NCBI GenBank assembly: GCA_011317545.1
Contig: WUJK01000003.1
Location: 1,116,001 to 1,180,000, forward strand
Origin: Coniella vitis
Taxonomy: Eukaryota > Ascomycota > Sordariomycetes > Diaporthales > Schizoparmaceae
Length of the DNA: 64,000 nucleotides
Reading direction: 5' to 3'
Position numbers and translations under genes: made by a program. Positions 25,301 through 36,567 of this stretch are shown one piece after another (positions within the stretch are counted from its first letter, which is position 1; the number at the start of each line of letters is the position of its first letter). Below the pieces are notes generated by a model. That model had not been told where the DNA came from. It ran no database searches and saw only the letters and a program-made list of their open reading frames with translations.

Positions 25301-26191
25301 CTAAAAGTTTGGCCGCCGCTTCCGACCCGTATATTTGGAGGTGGCCTTGACGACCTTGCCCTTGCGCTCCATCTGTTCCTTTTTCTTGATGATCCAGGCC
25401 TTGCTGCCCTTCTTGATGTCACCCTTGCCAGCCTTGCCGCTTCGGCGCGAGTCCAGGACATCCACGCCGTCCATTCCGTCAACCACACCCGTGATGTCAC
25501 CGCCGGCGCCACCGACTGTCAGAACCAAGTACACCTTTTTGTTCTTGGTCTCGGGATCGTCCTCCAGCAGACCCGCACCGAAGCCTGCCTTGATCGCCGC
25601 TTGTGTAATCATGTTGCGCTGCTTGTCGTTCTTTGGGTAGAATTGACACACTGCCTTACCGCCTCTCTTCAAACTCGAGTACAGGCCGTTGAAGAACCGG
25701 GACAGCCTTCCCTCGGGGCTTGTGTCGCTGCTCTCTGCGTTGCAAAGCCATTGTATCGCGCTGATGCTGATGGCCGCATCAAAGGTACCGGCGCGAAAGG
25801 GGATGCCCTGGCCAATATCTGCGAGCAGCAGATCACCTTCTGAGTCGCGCTGCAAGGCCACATCGAGCATGGAAGGGGAGACGTCCATGCCCACCCATAT
25901 ATGAGGGCCGCCTTCCTCTGGCGGCACCGAGGAGAGGATCTCGCCTGACAGACCGCTGCCGCAACCAATGTCGAGGATGAAGGAGGGGGTATCTAGGTTG
26001 AGCAGCTCGAGGGCTCGGCGGGTCATGGAGGCCTGGATGTTTTGGATACGACTGTTGGTCGTGTATTTGCGCGCTTCCGTGTCATCGTAGTGGACGTCGG
26101 CCGCGCTGGTTGCAGGTCAATACGGGTTGAGCTAGTGGAGAGGAAGAGTGGTGAAAGGGGGCACTCACAGCGTATCTTCGGGACGAGACAT
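25301..26191 (-). CDS. BUD23: 18S rRNA (guanine-N7)-methyltransferase Bud23
   Basis: Bud23, working with Trm112, methylates one guanine of 18S rRNA at N7 (G1575 in yeast) and is needed for 40S subunit maturation in the nucleus. Exon 1 (26191-26169, MSRPEDTL) and exon 2 (26105-25301) are joined across a 63-nt intron, giving 275 residues. The SAM-binding motif I is ILDIGCGSGLSGE at about 51-63. Motifs VGMDVSPSML and the substrate-side AISISAIQWLCN follow. The C-terminal Williams-Beuren-type domain is strongly basic (KGSKAWIIKKKEQMERKGK, ending GRKRRPNF), as in the family. A CA dinucleotide run lies directly before the start codon. It is divergent from SVP26. Confidence 0.95.
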
Positions 26192-26591
26192 CTTGTATGT
26201 GTGTGTGTGTGTGCGAGATCAGAATTCCTGTGCACCTATTGAATCTCTGCGCGGACCATGTCACGTCTTGTTGACTTCGAGAAAATAAACCCAGAAACAG
26301 AACCAAAGCCCTCGGAAAAGTTCTTATCGGCCTTATCAATGCCTGCCAGCATGGCTCGCTACACTGCAGGGGGGGTGTATTGCAGGGTGGGGGTCAGCTG
26401 TGGGCTAGCTAGGGGGGGGCAGCTGCCAGGGGTGATGCGATTTGTCGGCCAAACAAAAGATCGAGCCAAGTTTCGAGGCCAGCTTTTGTCCTTTTTCCTT
26501 TTTCGCATTCCATACTTCACCCACCACAACACCCACAGCACACTTTGCAAACGATGCAACGGCCGGTAGCAGGCCATTGCACGTCCTCAGC
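26192..26591. promoter_or_regulatory. Divergent promoter between BUD23 and SVP26
   Basis: Only 400 bp separate the two start codons, so the genes must share this promoter region. It holds a GT/CA run at about 26198-26213 in the BUD23 leader and G-rich runs at 26371-26378 and 26410-26418. No clear TATA box is visible. Confidence 0.6.
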
Positions 26592-27393
26592 ATGTGGATT
26601 CTACCCATAGTCGGGCTGCTCGGGTCCATCCTGGGCTTCTGCTTCCTGACGCTGGCCATAGGTGAGTTGCCGAGTGCTTTGTTTTACTTGCAAGCTTCAG
26701 CATTTGTTGGATGCGTGACTGACTGAGCTTCCCTGCCGCCAGCCTCGGGTCTGTACTACCTTTCCGAGCTCGTCGAGGAGCACACGGTCGTCTCGAAGCG
26801 ACTGCTGAGCCGTCTGATATATTTTATCATTGTGCTGCAGCTTCTGCTATGCATCGTCGACAGATTCCCCTTCTGGCTGACCCTGCTGGGCATCGCCTCA
26901 CACATTGTGTACCTCGGTAACATGAGGAGGTTCCCATTTGTCGCATTGACTGATCCTCTCTTCATCACATCGTGTGGTACGTTCATGTTGCTGTCGGATA
27001 CTGCAAGCCTCACCGCTCACCAGCTCTCCACCCACAGTGCTCGTCCTCGTCAACCACATTGCGTGGTACAGGCATTTTTCTGCCCACCAGAAGAAGGCAT
27101 ACGCCAACATGTCTTCATTCTATGAACAGCCCGATGATATTCCCAGCTTCACCGAGGTGGCCTCTTACTTTGGCATTTGCGTGTGGTTGGTGCCTTTTGC
27201 CCTCTTTGTCAGCTTGAGCGCAGGCGACAATGTGTTGCCAACCGAGAACCCGGCCGCAGCGGCCGCAGCAAGTGGCGATGGCAGCAAGAGGAAAGCCCAG
27301 GGCATGGCCAAGATGCTCGTCGACAGCGCTCGTAATGCAATCAGCGAGGTTGGCGTCATGGCTGGCTGGAAAAAACGAGACGACGGCTATTGA
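26592..27393 (+). CDS. SVP26: ER-Golgi membrane cargo adaptor, Svp26/TEX261 family
   Basis: Svp26 is a multi-span membrane protein that helps load certain glycosyltransferases into COPII vesicles and retain them in the early Golgi. Three exons, 26592-26661, 26743-26976 and 27038-27393, give 219 residues (yeast has 228). The first segment, MWILPIVGLLGSILGFCF, is hydrophobic, and the family blocks SGLYYLSELVEEHTV, FPFWLTLLGIASHIVYL and ASYFGICVWLVPFALFVSL follow. About four membrane helices are expected. The C-terminal tail is Ala-rich and then basic (GWKKRDDGY). Both introns interrupt codons after the first base, and frame is kept across both. The start is the only ATG before the first helix. 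Confidence 0.93.
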
Positions 27394-29890
27394 CACTTGT
27401 CGCTCGATATTTGGTAAGCAATATCTTTCATTACTGCCTATGGCATTCACCCCTACCCTTTTCAAGCATATGATGTTGTTATATTTTATAAATTTCTTTA
27501 CTTTCTTACGGGCCAAGAGCTCGATTGATGACACCATCCAACCCTGATTGCTTACTTCTCACCATGACTGTTGATATGGCTGCTCCTTGGAATGTATTGC
27601 AAAGTGCTGACCATCGACTAGATGTACTGTACGCGCCCCATGAAGATTATTCAGGCTTTGTATATGGAGATAAGTGATAGGAGCCGTTGCGTAGCTGCAG
27701 CAGGCCCGCCACCGTCTGGCACGGTTATACAGCCCATAACAAGCCTTTTCAATGAATGATATGATTTTTACAGAGACCGAGGTCCCATGTGACTTACGAT
27801 TGTTTGTAGACTGCATTGCCAGTACCAGTTGATCGGTTTGGCTAATGTGTGTCGTAGGCAGACTTGATGCCGCTTTGCCCCTGGCGAATCATTGACCATT
27901 GACCTTGCATATTAATCCTGTCAGCGAGTCCCAGCAGATATCAAGTCCAACCTTGTGCTCCGCCGTGATGAGATGGAGACCGCGGTTTTATGATATCAGA
28001 TTTCTCATGTTCATATGCTCGAGCCGTACCCAGTAATGATTCCATGGCTCTCGGCAAGAACCGCAATGATCACTGGCAAACTATATTTGATGGTCTTTGT
28101 TTGCTCACAGAAGGCCAACAACAGCAATAGCAATAAATGAATTATATATCAAATTGAATTCGTTATATAGGTTTCATAGTAATCGTTGTTTACGATAGTA
28201 TTACTTTGCGGAAGGTGCTACTGTTACAGCCTGGAGCGTTACTGCTTTTATTAGCATAATAGCCGTAAATATAGCAGGAGCATCCCCAATTCATAGCAAG
28301 AGCTTTACATATTGTTCCAGGGCTTGGTGCGGAGGGTTCTTTCCGCTATAGCCACCCAGCAAAACGGATATATCTACAAGCCAGAACCCTTAGAATAGTT
28401 CAGAATTAACATGCTCTTTTCTCCTTTTGATCTGACTCCTATGGGGCCCTTTTCTGTAGCCCTTCGGCTCAATAAGGGCTTCAAGGTGGTTTCTTTTCTT
28501 TCCTTTCCCTGCGAAGCTCAACTCTTTTGAACTCAACACACTCCAAGGGATCAGCTATATCTCCTGCACACTCTTTCCCATATATCCCATAAGCGCCCAA
28601 AGCGTTACCTGGCTTCTGATGAGAAGCTATAGACAAGTGAGGAGGTCCAACTGGGGTGGCCAGCAGTCATTTTCCGCGCTGCCAACCGACCATTTTTGCT
28701 GTTTTCGCACCCCATCTGGCTCAACATGTTATGGCAGGAAGCTACGCACTGTACTCGAGGTATGCGCCTGCCTCGAAAAGTTTCTTGTTGTATGCCTAGA
28801 TCCACCTTCTTCCTTTTCCCTGGTTCTTCGTGATCAGGTCGACACAACACTTTCTCGCCCAGGCGCCCAAGGTGCGTGGTCCCTCGTCGAGTCGATCCGC
28901 ATACCCACCAACACCTGAGTATGCTGCGAGACAATTCCGTAAGCATATAACATTTTCCTCTCCAGCTATCCTATTAGGTTCTTCACTCTTTGTTGTCTAA
29001 TCACCAGCTACAATGTCAGACCAAGGAGCAAAGTCCACTGGTGTTGCATGGTACGACCGCCCTTTGTTCAACGAGGCCAGCACCCATATCGCAAATCTGC
29101 TATCCCTTCAGGGCTTGGATGCCATCGAACTCCGTATTCTACAACGTGAACAATCAGAGCAAATCCCGCCTATCAAACAGGCAGTCTTGAACCATCGCGA
29201 CGATAAGCTTCGATCAATCTTCAAGCAAACCACCACGTCCCCCGGGGTGATTATCCGTACGATGACCACATATAAGTATGTTAAACATTTTATTATCTCT
29301 TTTACTTGGTTTTCCACCGATAGACCAATGATCTGCTTCCTCGCTGGGTCTCTCTCGGCTTATGCCCTTTGCTTTCCAGCGATATATTAACAGGATCTTT
29401 TTAGACACTGGCAACGATAGGCACAATATGCACCCCTTGTTACGCTTCGGTATCCTTCCATGTCGAAACCAACACGATATATGGGTCGTACAGGCCTTTG
29501 AAAGTGCTACTAGTGCTGTGGCCACCTGGGGGTGGTTGCATTTCGTAACCACTACAGCATATATAGTCTGGCTAGCTAGCCAACGCTAGCTAGCTGTCTT
29601 TTACATGAATACATCCATCTTCATGACTTCATACACACTGTTTACATACAAAACCCACATACTGTGGAATGTCACAGCAAATGGTAGCTACGATAAGCTA
29701 TTGAGTCAAGCACCAAAGAGACCGCCGTCGCCGCCGCCGTCGCCAAAACTCAAACCAAAACCAGCGCTTTGCGCAACACCAACACCAGCACGCCAACGCT
29801 CGCCGTTGACAGCACCTCGTTAACACGTTGAATCGTCAAAGATCGTCTTTTCTGCTCCCTCGCTTGTTTTTTTCGTTTTAGCTTGACTCA
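27394..29890. other. AT-rich, gene-poor stretch with possible gene debris
   Basis: Bases 27900-28400 are A+T-rich and TA-rich. An ATG at 29013 in a CT-rich promoter-like context opens an 88-codon frame (starts MSDQGAKSTGVAWYD) that runs into a GTATGTTA donor-like site at 29277, but the frames beyond it do not continue convincingly. The segment at 29719-29823 is Pro-rich and in frame (APKRPPSPPPSPK). I recognise no family; it may be decayed gene or repeat material. Confidence 0.35.
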
Positions 29891-30565
29891 ATGAGCCGTC
29901 GCGAGCTCAAGGCACTGCTCTCGGACCCAAACTCACGCATTATTCCAGGATAACGCTCACGCCTACGCTCTGCTCGTGATGGAGATCCAGAAACACCAGA
30001 AACACGTCCTCCCCATTACGAACTGCCCAAACGTTTCATTTCCCCTCTTCAAAGCGAACCGCCGCAGCCGCAGCCGCAGCCGCAGCCGCAGGACCTCGCT
30101 CAGTCGCACGACGCGTTCCTGATTGACCCCTCAGCTGTGCCATTGCCTGACTACGACCCTCGCGATTTTGAATCCTCATCGCCATTCGAATCACTCCCAT
30201 CAGACTATATATGCTGTAGTGGTTACGTAATGCAACCACCCCCAGGTGGCCACAGCAACTAGGGACTTTATCAGCCATACTACTGAGCGTATTCACCAGC
30301 ACTAAGCTGACGTTAGGAATCGCCCAGCCAAGCGAATCCGACTAGACAGTATGCAGGATTTCCCTTGACAGGGTTTATTCGATCAGGCAAGTGACTGATA
30401 TGAAGTGCGACAGGAAACCGATTAGTCCCCAAACCTCGCCAAGTCCAGCAGGCACAGGCCCAAGTCCAACAGCCGCCCAGAGCCGCAGCACCAAGGCCAG
30501 CCCCAAAGCACCAGCAGGCACCAGCCGGAGTCTCGTCTCCTGGGATTAGGATGGTACGTGATTGA
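29891..30565 (+). pseudogene. Relic of a Pro/Gln-rich gene with seven in-frame stops
   Basis: From the ATG at 29891 one frame reads through protein-like sequence to 30565 but is broken by TAA at 29951, TAG at 30260, TGA at 30284 and 30308, TAG at 30314, and TGA at 30392 and 30401. The text between the stops has a biased, coding-like composition: MSRRELKALLSDPN at the start, a PQ repeat near 30060-30090, then LPDYDPRDFESSSPFE and PRQVQQAQAQVQQPP. The stops are what single C-to-T changes of CAA, CAG or CGA codons would give, as repeat-induced point mutation produces. After a GTACGT donor at 30554, another open stretch runs to about 30798. I do not recognise the family. Confidence 0.6.
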
Positions 30566-31206
30566 CATTGCGCATATTTCTTTTCGATAGATACTATTTT
30601 TTTATAGACGGGTAGATGTGATTCCGTGTCTCAATAGCGGATTCATACGGCCCGTGCAGGCTACAATCCAAGATGAGGAATCTGTCCCTCAGCTATATCG
30701 AGACCTTAACACCAATATGATGAAAAGGAAATGGAATGAAATAGGTGGAACAAAAGAGAGGTTCAAAGAGAGAGTGCTTTTTTTGTATGCTATATGAGTA
30801 AAAAATCTATTGTTCGAATATTCGAATCGTGGCAAGCCATTGTTCTGCTTATGTAAAGCTCACTGTTGAGCTGACATAATGACTTCAGGGTTAGGGTCAA
30901 TGGCCAGTGTCACAGATGACCTTGGACTATAACTCCAGAATACATCCCCAACCCCCTTTTTGATTTACAATATAATAGCAACAGCAACAAATAGCATGTA
31001 GAAAACACGGCACCAGCTCGACAATGCTCACAATCAACCACGACAAGAAGACAACTTTGTAAACAGAAGCAATGTTGCAATTTTATATGCATTCAATTCA
31101 ATATATGTACACAAAAACACATCTAACGACAAATTTTGGATCGCACGCTAGGTACAAACATACACAACACCATGATTCCCCTCAAAAAGGAAGGCAAAGC
31201 ACATCT
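30566..31206. other. Intergenic with short telomere-like repeat
   Basis: This includes the possible second exon of the relic (to about 30798) and AGGGTTAGGGT at 30887-30897, nearly two units of the fungal telomere repeat TTAGGG. The part after 30950 is likely the 3' untranslated region of the cellobiose dehydrogenase gene. Confidence 0.45.
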
Positions 31207-33600
31207 TTAGATGCTCAGCTGAGGAGCAGCACGTCTCTTCTTGCACTTGGAGCTCGAAGAAGTGGCGGCAGCGGCGGAGGCCGAGCCGGTGGTGGTGGCA
31301 GCCGCCGCCGTCGAGGATGAGGCAGTCGACGAGGACGAGCCGTTGAGAATGACGCTGGCGGCGTGCTCGGCGACCACCATGATGATGGCCTGCGAGTTAC
31401 CGGTGGGCAGATCAGGGTGGACAGAGCCGTCGACAACGTAGATGTTGTCCGTGCCCCAGACCTTGAGGTTGGTGTCGACGACCGAGGTGCCATCGTTGGT
31501 CTCGCCCATGCGGGCCGTGCCGACGTAGTGGTCGCCGGCCGTAATGTTGTCCGTGTCAATCAGCTCGGCGGCGGTCGAGGTCAGCGCCTCGAAGGGCGAG
31601 TTGGCGTCGGCGACCATGGCGATGAGCTTGTTCATGAAGTTGGTGATGGCGGACACGTCGGCCGTCGTCTGCAGGTAAGGGGACGTGGTGATGGTGGTGG
31701 CGCCGTCGGCAGTGATGCCCAGCTCGCCGTGCGAGGTGATGCCGTGCGTGAGGTAGGTCTTGATCTTGATGGTGTTGTTGGCCGAGGCGCTGATGGTGCC
31801 CTGGATGTAGTACGTGTGGGAGTCGTTGGAGGTGGTGGTGGTCCACAGGTTGATGCGCTGGCCACCCTGGGCGAGCAGACCGGTCGAGTGGTTGTTGAAG
31901 TCGGCAACGACGGTGTCGTTGGGGCTCGTAAAGGCGGTCGAGGCCAGCGCGGTCAGCGCGTCCTTGGTGGTGAGCTCGACGGCAAAGATGGGGTGGTCCT
32001 GCAGGTACTTGCCGACGGGCAGGTCGATCCACTCGGACTCGTCGGGCAGGGTGACGGCGACGGAGCCGTTCTGGACGGTCTGGATCTGGGCCGTGGGGCC
32101 GATGCCCGAGTTGATGAGCATGCGCGGGGTGGACAGCGTGCCGCCGGCGAGAATGACGCTGCCGCCGGCCTTGAGGTTGATGATCTGGCGGTTGCCGTCG
32201 GCGAGCTCGACCTCGACGCCGGTGGCGGTCGAGTTGCTGCGGACCACGCGGACCAGGGTCGTGTTGAGCGACAGCTTGAAGTTGGACTTGGCCTGCGCCA
32301 GGGGCAGGTAGTCCTTGACGGGGCCGCCACGCAGGCCATCGCGGATCAGCCACGGGGGGTGGGAGAAAACGGCGTCCTTCTCGTCGGGGTAGGCCAGCGC
32401 GTCGGTCTGGGTGAAGCCGTTGTCGCCCAGGAAGCCGGACATGACCTCAAAGACCTCCTGGTCGACGCCGGTGCCGTTGGCGAGGATGTAGCCGGGCGAG
32501 CGCTCGTAAAAGGACTCGGCAGAGGCCGACACGTTGTCCCACTTCCAGCCGGCGGGCCACTTGTCGTCAAAGTCGTGCGCGGGCGGCTTGACAAACATCA
32601 TGGCGTTGACTTCGGTGGAGCCGCCCAGCAGGCAGCCGGCCATGCCGCCCGTGTCGGTGCAGTACTCGGACGAGTCGGCGGCCGAGGTCAGGTAGTAGGC
32701 CATGCCGGGGACGTCGTACTGCGTGACGGTGTCGTTGTAGCTCATGACGGCGTCGCCGCCCGAGGAGTAGGTCGAGGCCGCGCCGCGCTCGAGCAGGAGG
32801 ACGGAGGCGCCGGACTCGACGAGACGCTCGGCGACAATGATGCCCGCAGCACCGCCACCAGCGACAATGTAGTCGTAGGTGGAGTTGCTGGTGGTGGTTG
32901 TGACGGTGGCCGTCGAGTTGGAGCCCGTGATGGTGGAGGAAGAGGACGACGAGTTGGACGCGGACGAGGTGATGTCGGCCGAGTTGGTGGTCGAGGCGAG
33001 GGCAGCCCAGGTGGCGTAGTCGGCCGACATGCCGTCTGTGATGCTGTGGGCGTACTCGCCGTAGGCGTTGGCGTGGAAGTTGAGCGTGGCGTCCGACTCG
33101 GACGTGTCAGCCAGCGCCGTCGTCGACTGGGCATAGCCAAAGACCTTTTCGGCGTCGCTGGCGCCCCACGAGATGGACGTGCCCGTGGCACAGCCCTTGC
33201 AGACAAAGGTAAAGGCCCAGCCGGTCGAGTTGATGGAGGTGCCCGAGGCAATCTCGTAGATGCCCAGCGACGAGTTTGAGATTTCGGGCGGGTTCGAGTA
33301 GCCCGTGGCCTCTCGCAGCGAGGCCACGATGCGGTCGCCGTCCACCCACGCGCAGATGAGCAGGGCCTCGGCCATGGCGCCCGTCATGGACATGGCGGCA
33401 TAGCCGTCGATCGAGGCCGAGGCCAGGTAGCCGATGAAGTCGCCGGTGTAGGTCTCGGGCGCGGCGAGACCAAAGGCAACGTCGCCTTGGTTGTAGTACG
33501 AGTAGGCGATGCCCGAGGTGGGGTCGGTCCAGTTGACGGACTGCTGGCCCATGACGCCAGCAGCCAGGGCGGCCGAGGCGAGGAGAGCCTTGAAAGCCAT
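31207..33600 (-). CDS. Cellobiose dehydrogenase (AA8 cytochrome plus AA3_1 flavin domain)
   Basis: This secreted flavocytochrome oxidises cellobiose to its lactone and can pass electrons through its heme domain to lytic polysaccharide monooxygenases. A single exon gives 797 residues. A signal peptide (about 1-19, AALAAGVMGQ) is followed by a cytochrome domain (about 20-200) with the expected Met in GYAAMSMTG (Met70 or 72) and His176 in NFHANAYG as heme ligands. A Ser/Thr linker spans about 205-240. The GMC oxidoreductase domain has the FAD motif IVAGGGAAG near 245-253, GGTLSTPRMLINSGIGP at 486-502, catalytic His691 in HYVGTA and Asn735 in LPTGN. The C-terminus is a Ser/Thr/Ala linker ending in a basic tail (SKCKKRRAAPQLSI), with no CBM1 domain. 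The start is the first in-frame ATG. A 638-codon open frame on the opposite strand is a shadow of its GC-rich codon use. Confidence 0.93.
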   Translation of the reverse strand: MAFKALLASAALAAGVMGQQSVNWTDPTSGIAYSYYNQGDVAFGLAAPETYTGDFIGYLASASIDGYAAMSMTGAMAEALLICAWVDGDRIVASLREATGYSNPPEISNSSLGIYEIASGTSINSTGWAFTFVCKGCATGTSISWGASDAEKVFGYAQSTTALADTSESDATLNFHANAYGEYAHSITDGMSADYATWAALASTTNSADITSSASNSSSSSSTITGSNSTATVTTTTSNSTYDYIVAGGGAAGIIVAERLVESGASVLLLERGAASTYSSGGDAVMSYNDTVTQYDVPGMAYYLTSAADSSEYCTDTGGMAGCLLGGSTEVNAMMFVKPPAHDFDDKWPAGWKWDNVSASAESFYERSPGYILANGTGVDQEVFEVMSGFLGDNGFTQTDALAYPDEKDAVFSHPPWLIRDGLRGGPVKDYLPLAQAKSNFKLSLNTTLVRVVRSNSTATGVEVELADGNRQIINLKAGGSVILAGGTLSTPRMLINSGIGPTAQIQTVQNGSVAVTLPDESEWIDLPVGKYLQDHPIFAVELTTKDALTALASTAFTSPNDTVVADFNNHSTGLLAQGGQRINLWTTTTSNDSHTYYIQGTISASANNTIKIKTYLTHGITSHGELGITADGATTITTSPYLQTTADVSAITNFMNKLIAMVADANSPFEALTSTAAELIDTDNITAGDHYVGTARMGETNDGTSVVDTNLKVWGTDNIYVVDGSVHPDLPTGNSQAIIMVVAEHAASVILNGSSSSTASSSTAAAATTTGSASAAAATSSSSKCKKRRAAPQLSI

Positions 33601-33730
33601 TGTGGTTGTGTGTGTGTGTGTGTGTGTTTTGTTTTGGGGGGGGGGGGGGTTTCCTTTTTGTGTGTGGTTTTGATTTGCCTTTTTTTTCCCTCCCTTTTTT
33701 GTCGGTCTGTTTGGATATATATGCACGGGT
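33601..33730 (-). promoter_or_regulatory. Leader and TATA box of the cellobiose dehydrogenase gene
   Basis: Reading on the minus strand, TATATAT lies at about 33715-33722, roughly 115-120 bp before the start. The leader then has a run of 14 C (33649-33636) and a CA repeat (33627-33607) ending a few bases before the ATG. TATA assignment is by position and sequence only. Confidence 0.5.
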
Positions 33731-35247
33731 CAAGATTCCCCTTTTTGGAGATTTCTATGAACTTGTTGTGGTCAAGGAACGGTATGTGGCGCTGCCACGT
33801 AAAAGAATGATATCAAATGGCGGAGGAAATGAATGACCCTGCCAAGAGAAAGGAAAGAAGAAGGGGAAAAGAAAGAAGGAGAAGAAAGAGCGTGAATGGT
33901 TGGTTCAACCAAGCAAACGTTGCAGCCTGAGAAGGGAGATGAAGAAGGAAAAGGAAAAGGGAAGGAGGAAGGAAGCAAGACGGTGATCCAAGAGGAGCAC
34001 ATGGTCGACCTTTTGTCTTTGTCGCGTCTTGGCCGACATCCCACAAGATGCTGGCTCTTGCCGAGCCTCCTGCCCACTCTCCTCGGCCTTGCTTGCCCCC
34101 ATCGTCTCCCCTATTCGGGTGGACGGGATAGGGGACGGAGGAGAAGGCTGGATTCAGCGCATCGCCGGGTCCGAGGTGATGGATCGCCCTGGTTCCACCA
34201 CGCCGGCCCTTCATCACACACACAAACACTTCTGTTTCTCACGGGACGGGCTCGCAGGCGCTTCCCTGGCTGGGTGGGACGAGCTGCGATGGGCCTGGCA
34301 GTCGGGGAGCCGCACACGAAGGGCCACCCCCCGCTGACGCAGAAACAATGTTTGGTGGCATGAACGTGCAGAGTCGCATTGTGCTGGTATTTCAGTACAC
34401 GCTGGTGGATCCACGAGGCGCGGCGCTGGGCCAGACGACATATATATCCATCCACACGAACAACTGCCACTCATTCCAGCCAATGGCGTGTTATAGACTG
34501 TCAAGCCCGCGTCCGCATTGGGCAAGGCGGCAATAGAAACGGGTGGCCCCCCCCCCCCCCATCTGCCCGGATATCGCGCGCCCCTGGAGGAAAAGTGAAT
34601 TGTCCATCATCCCATCATTCATCGTCTGGCCTCCAGCAGCCAACATGGAGCATCAACGACCAGAAAAACCCACGACCATATGAGCCGACACGGCCAAGAT
34701 CCGGCCTTGCTGGCCGCCCTGGCTGTGGTGTGTGTAATCGCCACCACGCCCATTGGGTGCTTCATCTATATTTGTGGCCCCCCCTCTCGGCGAGACGCCT
34801 GGCAAGGGCCGTTGCCTGTTTATTGCGGCCTTGTCCACTTTTGTTTCGGTGTGCAGCCCCACGCCCAATCGCAACGCTCGCCGTGGCCAGTCCTACCAAG
34901 GCTGTCCTGTCCTGTCTTGTGCGAGGCTGCTTGCAGCTGCTCCTTGTTTTCCTGGATGAATGTTTACGCCGGGTTCAAGGGAGGTGCTCTTTTTGCGTTG
35001 CTTCAATGCTCTGCTTACTCTGTACTATATGTCATCCAAAGAAGGGGGCGCATGCCGTTTCGAAACGTTGAGGATCCAGGCTGGCTGGGCCCAGTGATGA
35101 TGGACTGTATGCGCACATCTAGTCTCAGGGGCAAAGGCAGCCAGCCGATCAAGAGCAGCCAACGCCTTGCCCAGTCTCACTTTGACAGCTTTCTCCAGCC
35201 TTGGCAGCCATCTGGCATGTTGGTCTAGATGGTATGTTCGTTTATTG

Positions 35248-35270
35248 TTTTTTTTTTTTTTTTTTTTTTT
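35248..35270 (+). repeat. Poly-T run of about 23 bases
   Basis: Uninterrupted T on the plus strand, so poly-A on the minus strand. It lies in gene-free sequence. A retroposed poly-A tail or a simple slippage tract are both possible. Confidence 0.8.
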
Positions 35271-36565
35271 TAGTTGTTTCTAGCTGCCTTGGACTGACAG
35301 AACTGGGCAAACGTTGCCATGTCAAGGAGCCTGACTTTTTCTTGCTTGTTTGAAAAAAGAATGGTTGGGACGTTCTTCACCGATTCTGATCTGGACGCTG
35401 CTCTGTCTGTGCGTCTCATCGCCATTGTATGTACTTGGTTTATTGCCATGTCTGTCGATCAGGCTGACAGAAGACGTTTGTGTGCAAGTACACATTCCGG
35501 AAAATCCATCATGTACTTTCTTTCCATAGTCTCGCTCGCTCTCGTCGGACGTTGCCGGATTTTCAGGCACAAGATTCCCCTTCCCCTGGGACGAACCCAC
35601 TGATCCACCGGCTTCTACATAGTAGCTGTTTGGCATTTGTGGATTCTCTCGCCTATGCACAGTATGAGTCGTGCTCCCCATTTCTTTTTGTGTGGCGTAT
35701 CGCCCGTGTATACATGTTCATGCACTGTTTTTTTCGTTTCTGGCTTATTGCTCAAGGTTTTTTGCATCAGCGTATGCATGCTTCTCGAACGTCGTACCTG
35801 GGGTATGTCACAGCAGGATTGTTCGACGGCAATGTCGGCACAGTAATGATAAGAACTATGTATGTATATATTTATATATATATATATATAAGGGCTCGGC
35901 AAGATATCCGAGCGCATCATCCACCATTGTGAATTGTAGACGCTGTGCAAGCCTGTACAAAATCGTCTTTGGCGTATATTACTATAGTATACAGTACTGT
36001 ACACACAGAGTACGCGGCAGAGTGGGCTTCAAGTGGGCTCTCCGTACTGTGTATGAGGGGGGGGGGGAGAACTGCGCGGTGCCGACCTGAAACACCACAG
36101 TGGCCTTCTCTTCGGTGAGGCAGGATTCTGACTGTCTTTGCACTTGATTCTTGGACTGATCCCGTCAGCCGAGTGTTGTTTTCATGTCGTGCATCAGCCT
36201 CGCACCCGCTCGTAGTGGTGGGTGTGGTGATCCTTTTTTCTGGTCCCGATAATAAGGTAGGTTTTGCTTGTTCAACCGAGGATTCCAAAGTGTGTGCGTA
36301 CGCAGCTGGCTCGATCACGATGGCCAAAGGAATACTGGCATTGGCAGTTGAAATATATGATGCAAATATAATAGCCAGACTGCGATTACTTTCACATATT
36401 CACGTGACCCGTTTTCCTCGCCATTGTCTCTTGGAGTCGGCGCATGGACTCTCTCTCGCAAGCCCTTCTATCTCTCCCGTCTGTGGACAGAAAAGTGCAG
36501 GGCTCGGTTGAATAAATTAACCCCCCCTTGGACAGGGTGCTTCGAAACCCCCGGACAGAACCGGC

Positions 36566-36567
<2 letters not shown>

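Noticed and set aside
31363..33279. 638-codon open frame on the plus strand, opposite the cellobiose dehydrogenase gene
   Set aside because: Its product is Gly/Val/Arg/Asp-rich without motifs, and it exists because the real gene uses GC-ending codons; the minus-strand protein has complete domains.
34000..35230. Plus-strand frames up to 230 codons upstream of the cellobiose dehydrogenase gene
   Set aside because: No motif, no sensible start context and mixed composition; judged to be chance frames.
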